DNA from: JAWMQL01 sp033283165
GTDB lineage: Bacteria; Pseudomonadota; Gammaproteobacteria; Pseudomonadales; Halieaceae
Assembly (NCBI GenBank): GCA_033283165.1
Contig: JAWMQL010000001.1
Location: forward strand, 186,001 to 250,000
Length of the DNA stretch: 64,000 bases
Reading direction: 5' to 3'
The notes under the pieces are model-generated. The model had not been told where the DNA came from, searched no databases, and was given only the letters and a program-made list of their open reading frames with translations. Both the position numbers and the translations under genes were made by a program. Below are positions 6,317 to 14,038 of the stretch, one piece after another (the first letter of the stretch is position 1; the number at the start of each line of letters is the position of its first letter).

Positions 6317-8539
6317 ATGAAAATGATCGATTCCGTGTCACGGCAACAAACCAACGTCCCTGGTGGAAGAAAGAAAGTTCTCAGTGCGGCGCTGCTGTCA
6401 TTGATCGTCGCTGGACCTGCTGCGTTCGCGCAAAAGCTTGAAGAAGTGGTGGTAACCGCACAAAAACGGGCGGAAAGCCTGCAGGGCGTGCCCATCTCCG
6501 TTTCCGTGACCTCAGGTGAACAACTCGATGATTTCTCCATCGGGGGAATCGCGGAGCTGTCGCGCTCCATCCCGAACGTGACCATTGGCCAGAATGCCAC
6601 CCAGGACAGTATTACAATTCGCGGCATCGGCTCGGGCGCCAATCACGGCTTTGAGCAATCAGTGGGTACCTTTATCGACGGCGTTTACTTTGGCCGTGGT
6701 CGCTCCTCCCGTTCTCCTTTCCTGGACGTCGAGCGGGTGGAGGTGCTGAAGGGACCGCAGGGCGTTCTGTTCGGCAAAAACACCATTGCCGGCGCGCTCA
6801 ATATCACTACGCGTAAACCCACTGACGAGTTCGAAGCGTCGATAGAAGCTGAGTATTTCGACGGGTATGGCTCAGTCGGTGGCACCGGCGTCATCTCCGG
6901 TCCTATCACCGATAAACTGCGGGGGCGTCTGGTGGCGAAGTATTACGAGGCCGATGGTTTTATCGACAACCGGGCTACCGGCGACGATGATCCCGAGATC
7001 GAGGAGAACGTTTTTCGCGGTGCACTCGGCTGGGATATCTCCGAGCGCCTGACTTTGGACCTGAAGGCGGAGGTCTCGACATATGACGTCGACGGGCGTC
7101 ACCTGCAGATGCGTGCCGGTGGTCGTCATCGCCCGTCTTTCGAGTCGGTGGACCCCAACTATGAGGAAAAACTCGATTTCCATCGCTCGGTAAACAATCC
7201 GGTGTTCGGCCTGGCTTCCGATGACACGGACGCAGAGAATTTCACCGCAACACTGAACTACGATTTCGATACCTCGCGCCTGGTAGCCATCACGGCGTTT
7301 ACAGGTTACGAGTACGACAACAACGTGCCCGCCAGTTGGGTGGCAAACCTGGATACGGCGAGCAAGCGCTACGACGAGGAGCATGACCAGTTTTCCCAGG
7401 AACTGCGGCTGGAGAGTATAGGCGACGGATCAATTGACTACATTCTCGGTGTGTTCTACCAGACCGAAGAAATTGATCACGTGCAGAATTTTGACTTTGA
7501 TACCGCGCAGGCGATTGCCGATGGCTTTCCCCTGCCGCCCTTCGTGGGCCGGACCCAGTTCGACCTCACCCAGGACACAGACAGCTATGCCGCGTTTGGT
7601 CAGATCACCTGGCATGCTACGGATCGCTTGCGCGCGACCCTGGGTCTGCGTTATACCAGCGATGAGAAGGACCTTGACTTCACCCGCACCACCACCGGCA
7701 CATTGCCGTTCCCGACTTATTCCCTGAGTGATTCCAGGAAAGACTCCGATACCACGCCCTCGTTTAATGTGCAGTACGACCTTGGCGATGACACCATGAT
7801 CTACGCCAGCTTCTCCCAGGGTTTCAAGTCCGGGGGCTTTGACTTTGAAAGTGGTGAGGATTTCGAAGAGGAGACCGTGGATGCCTGGGAGGTGGGCGTA
7901 AAAAGCACACTGGCAGACGGCTCTGTCGAGTTGAATGCATCCTACTTCCGGTCGGAATTCTCCGACCTGCAGGTGGCTGCCTGGAATGGCACCGCCTTCG
8001 AGACCGGGAACGCGGCCGAGGCGACTACTGAGGGCTTGGAAGTGGATGGCCGCTGGCAGATTACCGACAGCCTGATGCTCTGGGCGGCAGCGGCTTACCT
8101 GGACGCGAAGTACGACAATTTTCCGGGGGCGACCTGTACTGCCGCACAACAGGATGCACTGGGCCCGACCTGCACACAGGATCTTTCAGGAAAAGACCTG
8201 CAATTCTCGCCCGAGTTTTCCGGGACGCTGAACCTGGAATATTATCACGTCTTCGGCAGTGGTCTGGAACTGACCGCTGTCGTGAGGCTTGATTACAGCG
8301 ACGCCTACTACACCGCGCTGGATCTGGACCCGATTTCCGAGCAGGACTCCTATACCAAGGTCAATGCGCGAGTCCAGCTGGCTGGGGAGGGCGGCTGGAG
8401 TGTGGCGCTGGTGGGCAAGAACCTGACGGACGAGAAGACCACCATGTGGGTGAACGACGTGCCCTTCTTCCGCACTGCGTTCTTTGCGGCCGTTGACCCG
8501 TCGCGAAATATCGGAATACAGGCCCGGTATGAGTTTTGA
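6317..8539 (+). CDS. TonB-dependent outer-membrane receptor
   Basis: This receptor has about 740 residues from ATG 6317; a longer frame opening at TTG 6278 adds 13 residues ahead of the signal peptide and is less likely. The signal peptide ends AAFA, then comes the TonB-box/plug entry KLEEVVVTAQKRAESLQ, the plug domain (SITIRGIGS, VEVLKGPQGVLFGKN) and a 22-strand beta-barrel ending in the C-terminal Phe (ARYEF). It imports a substrate across the outer membrane using TonB energy. The next gene, 2 bp after its stop, encodes a secreted sulfatase, so a sulfated ligand is plausible. No SusD-like partner is present. Confidence 0.9.
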   Translation: MKMIDSVSRQQTNVPGGRKKVLSAALLSLIVAGPAAFAQKLEEVVVTAQKRAESLQGVPISVSVTSGEQLDDFSIGGIAELSRSIPNVTIGQNATQDSITIRGIGSGANHGFEQSVGTFIDGVYFGRGRSSRSPFLDVERVEVLKGPQGVLFGKNTIAGALNITTRKPTDEFEASIEAEYFDGYGSVGGTGVISGPITDKLRGRLVAKYYEADGFIDNRATGDDDPEIEENVFRGALGWDISERLTLDLKAEVSTYDVDGRHLQMRAGGRHRPSFESVDPNYEEKLDFHRSVNNPVFGLASDDTDAENFTATLNYDFDTSRLVAITAFTGYEYDNNVPASWVANLDTASKRYDEEHDQFSQELRLESIGDGSIDYILGVFYQTEEIDHVQNFDFDTAQAIADGFPLPPFVGRTQFDLTQDTDSYAAFGQITWHATDRLRATLGLRYTSDEKDLDFTRTTTGTLPFPTYSLSDSRKDSDTTPSFNVQYDLGDDTMIYASFSQGFKSGGFDFESGEDFEEETVDAWEVGVKSTLADGSVELNASYFRSEFSDLQVAAWNGTAFETGNAAEATTEGLEVDGRWQITDSLMLWAAAAYLDAKYDNFPGATCTAAQQDALGPTCTQDLSGKDLQFSPEFSGTLNLEYYHVFGSGLELTAVVRLDYSDAYYTALDLDPISEQDSYTKVNARVQLAGEGGWSVALVGKNLTDEKTTMWVNDVPFFRTAFFAAVDPSRNIGIQARYEF

Positions 8540-8541
8540 TC

Positions 8542-10071
8542 ATGCGCCTTGCCTCTCTGATTATCCTCGCCCTGTTGCTGGGAGCGCCGATGGTATCGGC
8601 GCGCCCCGTCAACGTTCTCTTTATACTCTCGGATAACCAGCCCGCCGCGATCATTGGCGCCTACGGCAATCCGGAAGTGCGGACACCGCATATCGATCGC
8701 CTGGCCAGAGAGGGTATGCGTTTCACCAGCGCGTTTGCGGTGAATGGCATGTGTTCGCCGACGCGTGCCACGCTGATGACCGGACTCATGCCGTCTCAGC
8801 ACGGCGTACATAACTGGCTGGACGACACTATGCTGGAGGAGTGGCCCCGGGACTGGTCGGCAATTGCCGAGTACCGGACCTTGCCACTGACCCTTGCCAA
8901 CCGTGGCTACAATACGGCGATGATCGGCAAGTGGCACCTGGGGCAGCCCTGGAAGCCGGCGGCCGGATTCCAGCACTGGGTGACCTTCGCCGACGGTCAC
9001 ACGGTGGATTTCTGGAACAACAGGGTGATAGAGAATGATCGGTCCTATGTGGTCAATGATCGTCACCTGGTGGACTTCTTCGCCGCAAAAGCCGTCGAAT
9101 ATCTGGAGAACTACGATTCGGACAAACCCTTTTACCTGCAGTTGAACCTGAACGGTCCCTACATGAATCCGCCCACCAACCTGGGTCCGGCGCGCAACCG
9201 CCATTACCAAAGCTACATAGACGGGAGTTTCTCCAGCTTTCCCCGGGTAGCCTGGAATGCCAATCTTGCACTGCAGCTCACGGACCCGGAGACGCCGCCT
9301 TTCCTTATCGAGAAGCACCTGCAGTCGGCGGCCATGCACAACGACCCCGCGACCATGGCCAATGTCGCTTCACAGAACACGGTGGTGGACGACGCGGTCG
9401 GAGCAGTGATGGATGCCCTCAAGGCGAAGGGCCTGGACGAGACCACCCTGGTGATATACAGCTCCGACCAGGGCAATTTTTTTGGCCAGCACGGGCTGTG
9501 GCAGCACACGGTAGTCACACTGCCTTCAAACCTCTACGAAGCGGCCATGAATGTTCCATTGATCATCCGTCAGCCCGGCTCCGTCCCCTCGGATAGTGTT
9601 AATCAACACCTGATTGCCCAGTACGATCTACCCGTGACCGTATTGGATTACCTCGGCATAGATAAGAAGTTCCAGGGTAGTCCGGGGCGCAGTTTTGCCG
9701 GGCAACTCAGGGGCGAGGAGGGCGACTGGGAAGAGCTGATTTTCTATGAGCAGGAGGAAACACGCGGTATCCGTACGCCGCAATTCGCCTACTGGAAGCG
9801 TCTGCAGGGCACGGGAGTGCCAGAGTTGTACCACATGTCCGACGACCCGGGGCAGCATCATAACCTGGCACAGGATCCCGCTTACGGCGATGTCATCGCC
9901 CGCCTGGATAAACAGATGTCCGCGTTCTATGGACAATACTCCGATCCCCGTTACGATCTGTGGCGCGGGGGTACCGCCAAAGGGTCAGTGATCCGGCCGG
10001 AGATGTTTCGCAAACTCTATGGATCCGAATGGCGACCGCACACCGACGTGGTGGAACCGTTCACCGAATAG
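8542..10071 (+). CDS. exported formylglycine-type sulfatase
   Basis: The protein has 509 residues from ATG 8542, with a signal peptide ending MVSA. It has the class I sulfatase signature C71-S-P-T-R, whose Cys is converted to formylglycine, the GKWHLG segment, an N-terminal metal-site Asp in LSDNQ (most sulfatases have DD here) and a later metal site in SSDQGNFFGQHG. It hydrolyses a sulfate ester in the periplasm. Tight coupling to the upstream TonB receptor suggests that the imported ligand is its substrate. A formylglycine-generating enzyme is not encoded in the window and must be elsewhere. Confidence 0.88.
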   Translation: MRLASLIILALLLGAPMVSARPVNVLFILSDNQPAAIIGAYGNPEVRTPHIDRLAREGMRFTSAFAVNGMCSPTRATLMTGLMPSQHGVHNWLDDTMLEEWPRDWSAIAEYRTLPLTLANRGYNTAMIGKWHLGQPWKPAAGFQHWVTFADGHTVDFWNNRVIENDRSYVVNDRHLVDFFAAKAVEYLENYDSDKPFYLQLNLNGPYMNPPTNLGPARNRHYQSYIDGSFSSFPRVAWNANLALQLTDPETPPFLIEKHLQSAAMHNDPATMANVASQNTVVDDAVGAVMDALKAKGLDETTLVIYSSDQGNFFGQHGLWQHTVVTLPSNLYEAAMNVPLIIRQPGSVPSDSVNQHLIAQYDLPVTVLDYLGIDKKFQGSPGRSFAGQLRGEEGDWEELIFYEQEETRGIRTPQFAYWKRLQGTGVPELYHMSDDPGQHHNLAQDPAYGDVIARLDKQMSAFYGQYSDPRYDLWRGGTAKGSVIRPEMFRKLYGSEWRPHTDVVEPFTE

Positions 10072-10092
10072 CCGGACCGGCATTCCCTCTTG

Positions 10093-10124
10093 CCTCCGGA
10101 GCATCTAGGCCGGAGGATTTTTTT
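10093..10124 (+). terminator. intrinsic terminator after the sulfatase
   Basis: CCTCCGG and CCGGAGG enclose a 10-base loop and are followed by ATTTTTTT. The hairpin lies just after the sulfatase stop and overlaps the last codons of the converging AraC gene. Confidence 0.8.
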
Positions 10125-11142
10125 GTCCCAGCGATTCCCGGTACTGGGTGATGGATTTGCCCGTCCAGCGTTTGAAGCTGCGGCCGAAGCTGCCACTGTC
10201 GTTGAAGCCCAGCCGGAAGGCCAGGTCAGTGACACTGTTGCCGGGATCCTGGATGTACTCCATGGCCAGTTGGTGCCGCACCTCGTCCAGCAGCTGATTG
10301 TAAGTGCTTTGCTCCGCCGCCAGACGCCGCTGTAAGGTACGTACCGTCACGTTGAGGTTTTCGGCGACTGCCTCGATGCTTACTTCCCCCTCACTCAGCA
10401 GGCCAAGAATTTCGTTGCGCACGCGCAGCATGTGCTCACTGATGAGACCAAGTCTGGCAATATAGCGCTCGACGATGCCGTCCAGTTGCATACTGAGATC
10501 CGGGTTGCCGAGCATCAGGGGTTTCTCAAAGGTGTTACGCGCGAAACCTATCGAAGACTCTCCGGATTCCGTCTCAATGGGAACTCCAAAGTAAGCGCTG
10601 AGGCGCTCTGTCGGGTGGCTGCCGGGATACGTGGTGTGAATCCAGAGAGGGCCGAACTCGTCGCAATCCAGTTCTCGTCCCATTTCTGTGATCAGCCCCA
10701 TGAACGCGTCGTGTGTGAGTTCTGTCTTGACTGTGCGCTGGTCTATCAGCGAGATCCGATAAGTATCGCCCTCCTCGATCAGATCACAGAAGAATCGTTG
10801 GCTGACAACGCAGCGATAACGTATCAGGCGCTCTATCGCCTCCAGCATGGTAGAACTCGACCAGAGAGCATAACCCAGCGCATGAAAGGAGGCCGGCTTG
10901 AGTTGACGCGCCACCTTGATGCCGAAGCACTCGTCGGTATTCTCCGCCGCCCAGCGCCATACATTCTGTACGCAATTTATCTGGAGCCTCTCATCGGGGG
11001 ACAGGATACTGCTTAGATTAATTCCCGCTCCCGCGAACACCGCCTCTGAATCCACGCCGTACTCATCCAGTGTTCGGGCGATAGCAAACGACCAACCAGC
11101 AATGGATGTATCCTGACCGCGGCTACCCGGCACGGGTTTCAT
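10105..11142 (-). CDS. AraC-family transcriptional regulator (first of a divergent pair)
   Basis: I start at ATG 11142, which has a GGGAGG ribosome site; this gives 345 residues, the usual length for the OruR-like AraC subfamily. The N-terminal part (about 30-220) matches the AraC-type ligand-binding domain and the C-terminal 100 residues form a double helix-turn-helix, with NLNVTVRTLQRRLAAE for the first and DLAFRLGFNDSGSFGRSFKRW for the second. The frame stays open further upstream, but that part reads opposite the neighbouring AraC gene and is not coding. Start 11232 is a less likely alternative. The gene diverges from a second AraC regulator 135 bp away and converges on the sulfatase. Confidence 0.87.
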   Translation of the reverse strand: MKPVPGSRGQDTSIAGWSFAIARTLDEYGVDSEAVFAGAGINLSSILSPDERLQINCVQNVWRWAAENTDECFGIKVARQLKPASFHALGYALWSSSTMLEAIERLIRYRCVVSQRFFCDLIEEGDTYRISLIDQRTVKTELTHDAFMGLITEMGRELDCDEFGPLWIHTTYPGSHPTERLSAYFGVPIETESGESSIGFARNTFEKPLMLGNPDLSMQLDGIVERYIARLGLISEHMLRVRNEILGLLSEGEVSIEAVAENLNVTVRTLQRRLAAEQSTYNQLLDEVRHQLAMEYIQDPGNSVTDLAFRLGFNDSGSFGRSFKRWTGKSITQYRESLGQKNPPA

Positions 11143-11277
11143 AAGCCTCCCTCGCCCAAATCCTGCAACTCCAATGTTATCACTGCGAGCTGCGTTGGAT
11201 AAATAATCATGGCTTGCCGATCGGCGCACCATCTCGTAGATTGTCCACTGCGAATTCGATAAAACCGAGGGCACCCC

Positions 11278-12300
11278 ATGGAGTTCGAGCCGACCCTCTC
11301 TCCCCGTTTCGTAGCCTATGTGCGAGATTACCTGCTCGACAGGGGGATAGACCCCGCGCCGGTATTTGAGGCCTGCGAGATTCCCGCGAAAGACGGGGAA
11401 CACGAAACCCCGGTGCCTGTTCCGAAGGTGGCGAAGATGCTTGAACTTACTGCCGAGGTCAGTGGCAACAGCCTCATGGGACTCCACATGGCGCAGGGCT
11501 ATCACTACGAGGCGAGCAGTATATTGATTATGGCCATGATGGCGGCGCCGACAGTAGAGGAAGGCCTCAAGTGCCTGAACCGCTACGACAAGTACGTGGA
11601 CACGGGTATCGAGACCAATTTCGACTTTGACCAGCCGGTGGCGGAGTTCGGCGCGCGTGTCATCTGCGACGAGGATGTCAGGATAGATCAGCTCAACGAG
11701 TACCTGATGGTTTTTCTCGCCCAGACCCTCATGGTGGCCACCCGCAGGAAAATGCCGGTGCGGGAAGTCCGGCTCAGCCATCCCAACGATCGCAATGCGG
11801 CAGCGTTGGCTGAGTTTTTCGGTGCCCCGGTCAGGTTTGCAGCACCGAGTAACAAGCTGCTTTTCGATCGCAGCTACCTCAAGGTACACAGCTTTACCGG
11901 CGCTGCCCTGTTGTATGAAGTCCTGACCAATGCGCTCAAAACCTATTTCTCGCCGTCCACTGAGCACGGCAGGTTTGTCGACCGGGTATCGAGGGAAATC
12001 GTCAGTTGTGCCGAGGGAGAACCCGATAGCGCTGACCGTATTGCCGAGCGCCTGGCCATATCGCCGCGCACCCTGAGACGCCGCCTGGCCGACGAGGGCT
12101 ACAGCTTCCAGGAAGCAAAGAACCTGGCGAAGGAAAAACACGCCAAGTACTTTCTTTCTCACACCGGCCTGACCCTCTCGGAAATTGCATTCAAACTGGG
12201 ATACTCCGAGCTCAGTGCCTTCAGTCGCGCCTTTCGGGCCTGGACGGGCACCACGCCGCAGAATTACCGGGAGCAGACGAGAAAGCTGTTTCGCGCCTGA
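11278..12300 (+). CDS. AraC-family transcriptional regulator (second of a divergent pair)
   Basis: This 340-residue protein has the same layout as the divergent neighbour: an N-terminal ligand-binding domain of about 200 residues and a C-terminal AraC DNA-binding domain with LAISPRTLRRRLADEG and IAFKLGYSELSAFSRAF. A GAGGG ribosome site precedes ATG 11278. Homologues are often local activators of catabolic genes and respond to a pathway metabolite. The nearest candidates are the receptor-sulfatase pair (6.3-10.1 kb) and the amidase/receptor promoter region near 13.9 kb. Which of the two it controls is unknown. Confidence 0.88.
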   Translation: MEFEPTLSPRFVAYVRDYLLDRGIDPAPVFEACEIPAKDGEHETPVPVPKVAKMLELTAEVSGNSLMGLHMAQGYHYEASSILIMAMMAAPTVEEGLKCLNRYDKYVDTGIETNFDFDQPVAEFGARVICDEDVRIDQLNEYLMVFLAQTLMVATRRKMPVREVRLSHPNDRNAAALAEFFGAPVRFAAPSNKLLFDRSYLKVHSFTGAALLYEVLTNALKTYFSPSTEHGRFVDRVSREIVSCAEGEPDSADRIAERLAISPRTLRRRLADEGYSFQEAKNLAKEKHAKYFLSHTGLTLSEIAFKLGYSELSAFSRAFRAWTGTTPQNYREQTRKLFRA

Positions 12301-12323
12301 CCGCTGGCAGCAGCATGTCCCGC

Positions 12324-13772
12324 TTACAGTGGGGGTCGCTGCTGTCCGAATCCTGTCGTCTGTTCCAGGGCGTAGGCAGCCTGCAGTACACCAAGATCGT
12401 CTCGCGGCTTGCCCACAATCTGAATCCCGACCGGCAGGCCCGCATCACTGAAGCCCGCGGGAACCGATATCGCGGGCAGGCCGAAAGTGCTGATGATGCA
12501 GCAGATGGACATCCAGTCCAGGTAGCTGTCCAACCCGGTTCCCTCGATACTGCTAACCCAATCCGTCTCGACGTCGAAGGGTTGTACCTGCGTGCTGGGC
12601 AGGACCAGAAATTCGTGATCCTGGAAAAAGGCCAGTAGATTCTGAAACAGCTCGGTGCGCACCGCGTCGGCGTGGGTGATATCCGTGCCCTTCAGGCGCA
12701 GGCCGTGTTCGATGTTCTCGATCACCGTGTCTTTCATCAGATGACCGTGGGTTTTCAATAGCGGGCCACCAAACTGGGCGTAATAGGATGCGCGCAGCGT
12801 CTTGAAGCTGTCCATGGCACCATCCAGGTTCGGATAGCGGTGCTCTACGGTAAACCCGATGTCCTGCCAGTGGCTCAGGGTGCCGGCGCAGGTGTCCACG
12901 ACCGCTTTCTCTACCGGCAGCATGCCCAGGTCTGCGGTCCAGCCGATACGCGCGCCGCTAAAATCCCGCTGCAGTGACTGGCGGAAGGTCTCGCCGGGCT
13001 CCTGGATCGACAGGGGATCGCGTTCATCCGGGCCAGCCTGTACCGAGAGTAACAGGGCGCAGTCGGACACGTCCCTGGCCATGGGGCCTTCCACCCCGAG
13101 CCGGGACTGCCAGGCCATGGGGTTGGGCCAGGTGGGCACCCGACCGAGGGATGGGCGCAGGCCGACCACGTTGCAAAACGCGGCAGGATTGCGCAGGGAG
13201 CCACCCATATCGCTGCCGTCGGCCAGTGGCAGCATGCCGCAGGCCAGGGCAGCGGCCGCACCGCCACTGCTGCCGCCCACCGTTTTTTCGAGATTGTAGG
13301 GATTACGGGTTACTCCGAACACCGCATTGAAGGTCTGCGAGCCGGTGCCGAACTCCGGTGTGTTGGTCTTGCCGATGATCAGGGCGCCCGCCTGTTTCAG
13401 CCGCTGGACCATCAGGCAGTCCTCCGCGGGCACGTTCTTCGAGAAAATCTGCGAACCCATGGTCGTGCGGATGCCCGCAGTCGCCGCCAGGTCCTTGACC
13501 GCAATCGGCAGGCCGTGCAAGGGGCCCGGTTCATCGCCCCGGCTGCGGGCCGCGTCGGCGGCATCGGCGAGGCGCAGGGCGTCCTCTTCCGGTATAAGCG
13601 TACAGATCGCGTTGACCTTCGGATTGCACTGGTCGATGCGCGCCAGGTAGGCGGTCATGACTTCCCGTGCCGAAATATCACCGACGACCATGGCTCCCAC
13701 CAGGCTGCGAGCGCTGGTGAATATGAGTTCGTTTATATCGGCTGCAGTTTCGCTGTGTGTGGACGAGAACAT
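12324..13772 (-). CDS. amidase (amidase-signature family)
   Basis: The start at ATG 13772 is chosen for its ribosome site (GGAAGGG) and gives 482 residues. The amidase-signature catalytic triad is visible: Lys93 (AVKDL), cis-Ser168 (VGGSSGG) and nucleophile Ser192 (GSDMGGS). The family hydrolyses carboxamides through a Ser-cisSer-Lys mechanism. There is no signal peptide, so it is cytosolic. It diverges from the TonB receptor at 14039 across a region with a striking 28-bp inverted repeat, and it is a third amidase near the eight-gene amide-hydrolase operon. It probably belongs to the same pathway. The amide substrate is unknown. Confidence 0.9.
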   Translation of the reverse strand: MFSSTHSETAADINELIFTSARSLVGAMVVGDISAREVMTAYLARIDQCNPKVNAICTLIPEEDALRLADAADAARSRGDEPGPLHGLPIAVKDLAATAGIRTTMGSQIFSKNVPAEDCLMVQRLKQAGALIIGKTNTPEFGTGSQTFNAVFGVTRNPYNLEKTVGGSSGGAAAALACGMLPLADGSDMGGSLRNPAAFCNVVGLRPSLGRVPTWPNPMAWQSRLGVEGPMARDVSDCALLLSVQAGPDERDPLSIQEPGETFRQSLQRDFSGARIGWTADLGMLPVEKAVVDTCAGTLSHWQDIGFTVEHRYPNLDGAMDSFKTLRASYYAQFGGPLLKTHGHLMKDTVIENIEHGLRLKGTDITHADAVRTELFQNLLAFFQDHEFLVLPSTQVQPFDVETDWVSSIEGTGLDSYLDWMSICCIISTFGLPAISVPAGFSDAGLPVGIQIVGKPRDDLGVLQAAYALEQTTGFGQQRPPL

Positions 13773-13853
13773 GTAAGCCCTTCCTTTATCTTCTGCCCTT
13801 CCGGGGACCTGTGGCGGGAGCAGGGCCATCATATGACAGAAGCGCTCCCGCCT

Positions 13854-13940
13854 GTTGACAAAAGTGGTCAATCGCTTGACCCGCGTGAATCGCATCCCGC
13901 GTTGCCGTAATCGGTCAATGCGTTGACCGCTTTTGTCAAC
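13854..13940. promoter_or_regulatory. long imperfect inverted repeat (two 28-bp operator-like sites) between amidase and TonB receptor
   Basis: Positions 13854-13881 and 13913-13940 are inverted copies of each other, agreeing at 23 of 28 positions and separated by 31 bp. Each copy contains GTTGACAAAAG followed by a smaller palindrome, GGTCAA-N4-TTGACC. The centres are 59 bp apart. The two sites flank the middle of the divergent intergenic region, so a dimeric regulator binding both could control the amidase and the receptor together. TTGTCA elements inside the repeats resemble -35 boxes, but the spacing to possible -10 boxes is 21-22 bp. Confidence 0.7.
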
Positions 13941-14038
13941 GCGCTTTTCATCCGGGTGGGTACTATTCGTTCGTCAGGGTCTTTGACGCACGAGCGTTAA
14001 CCAAATCAATAATGAAACAGCTTCAGGGAGTTTGCTCT

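Noticed and set aside
11143..12162. Upstream extension of the minus-strand AraC frame to 12162
   Set aside because: The extension runs antisense to the second AraC gene; the ribosome site at 11142 and normal family length support the shorter start.
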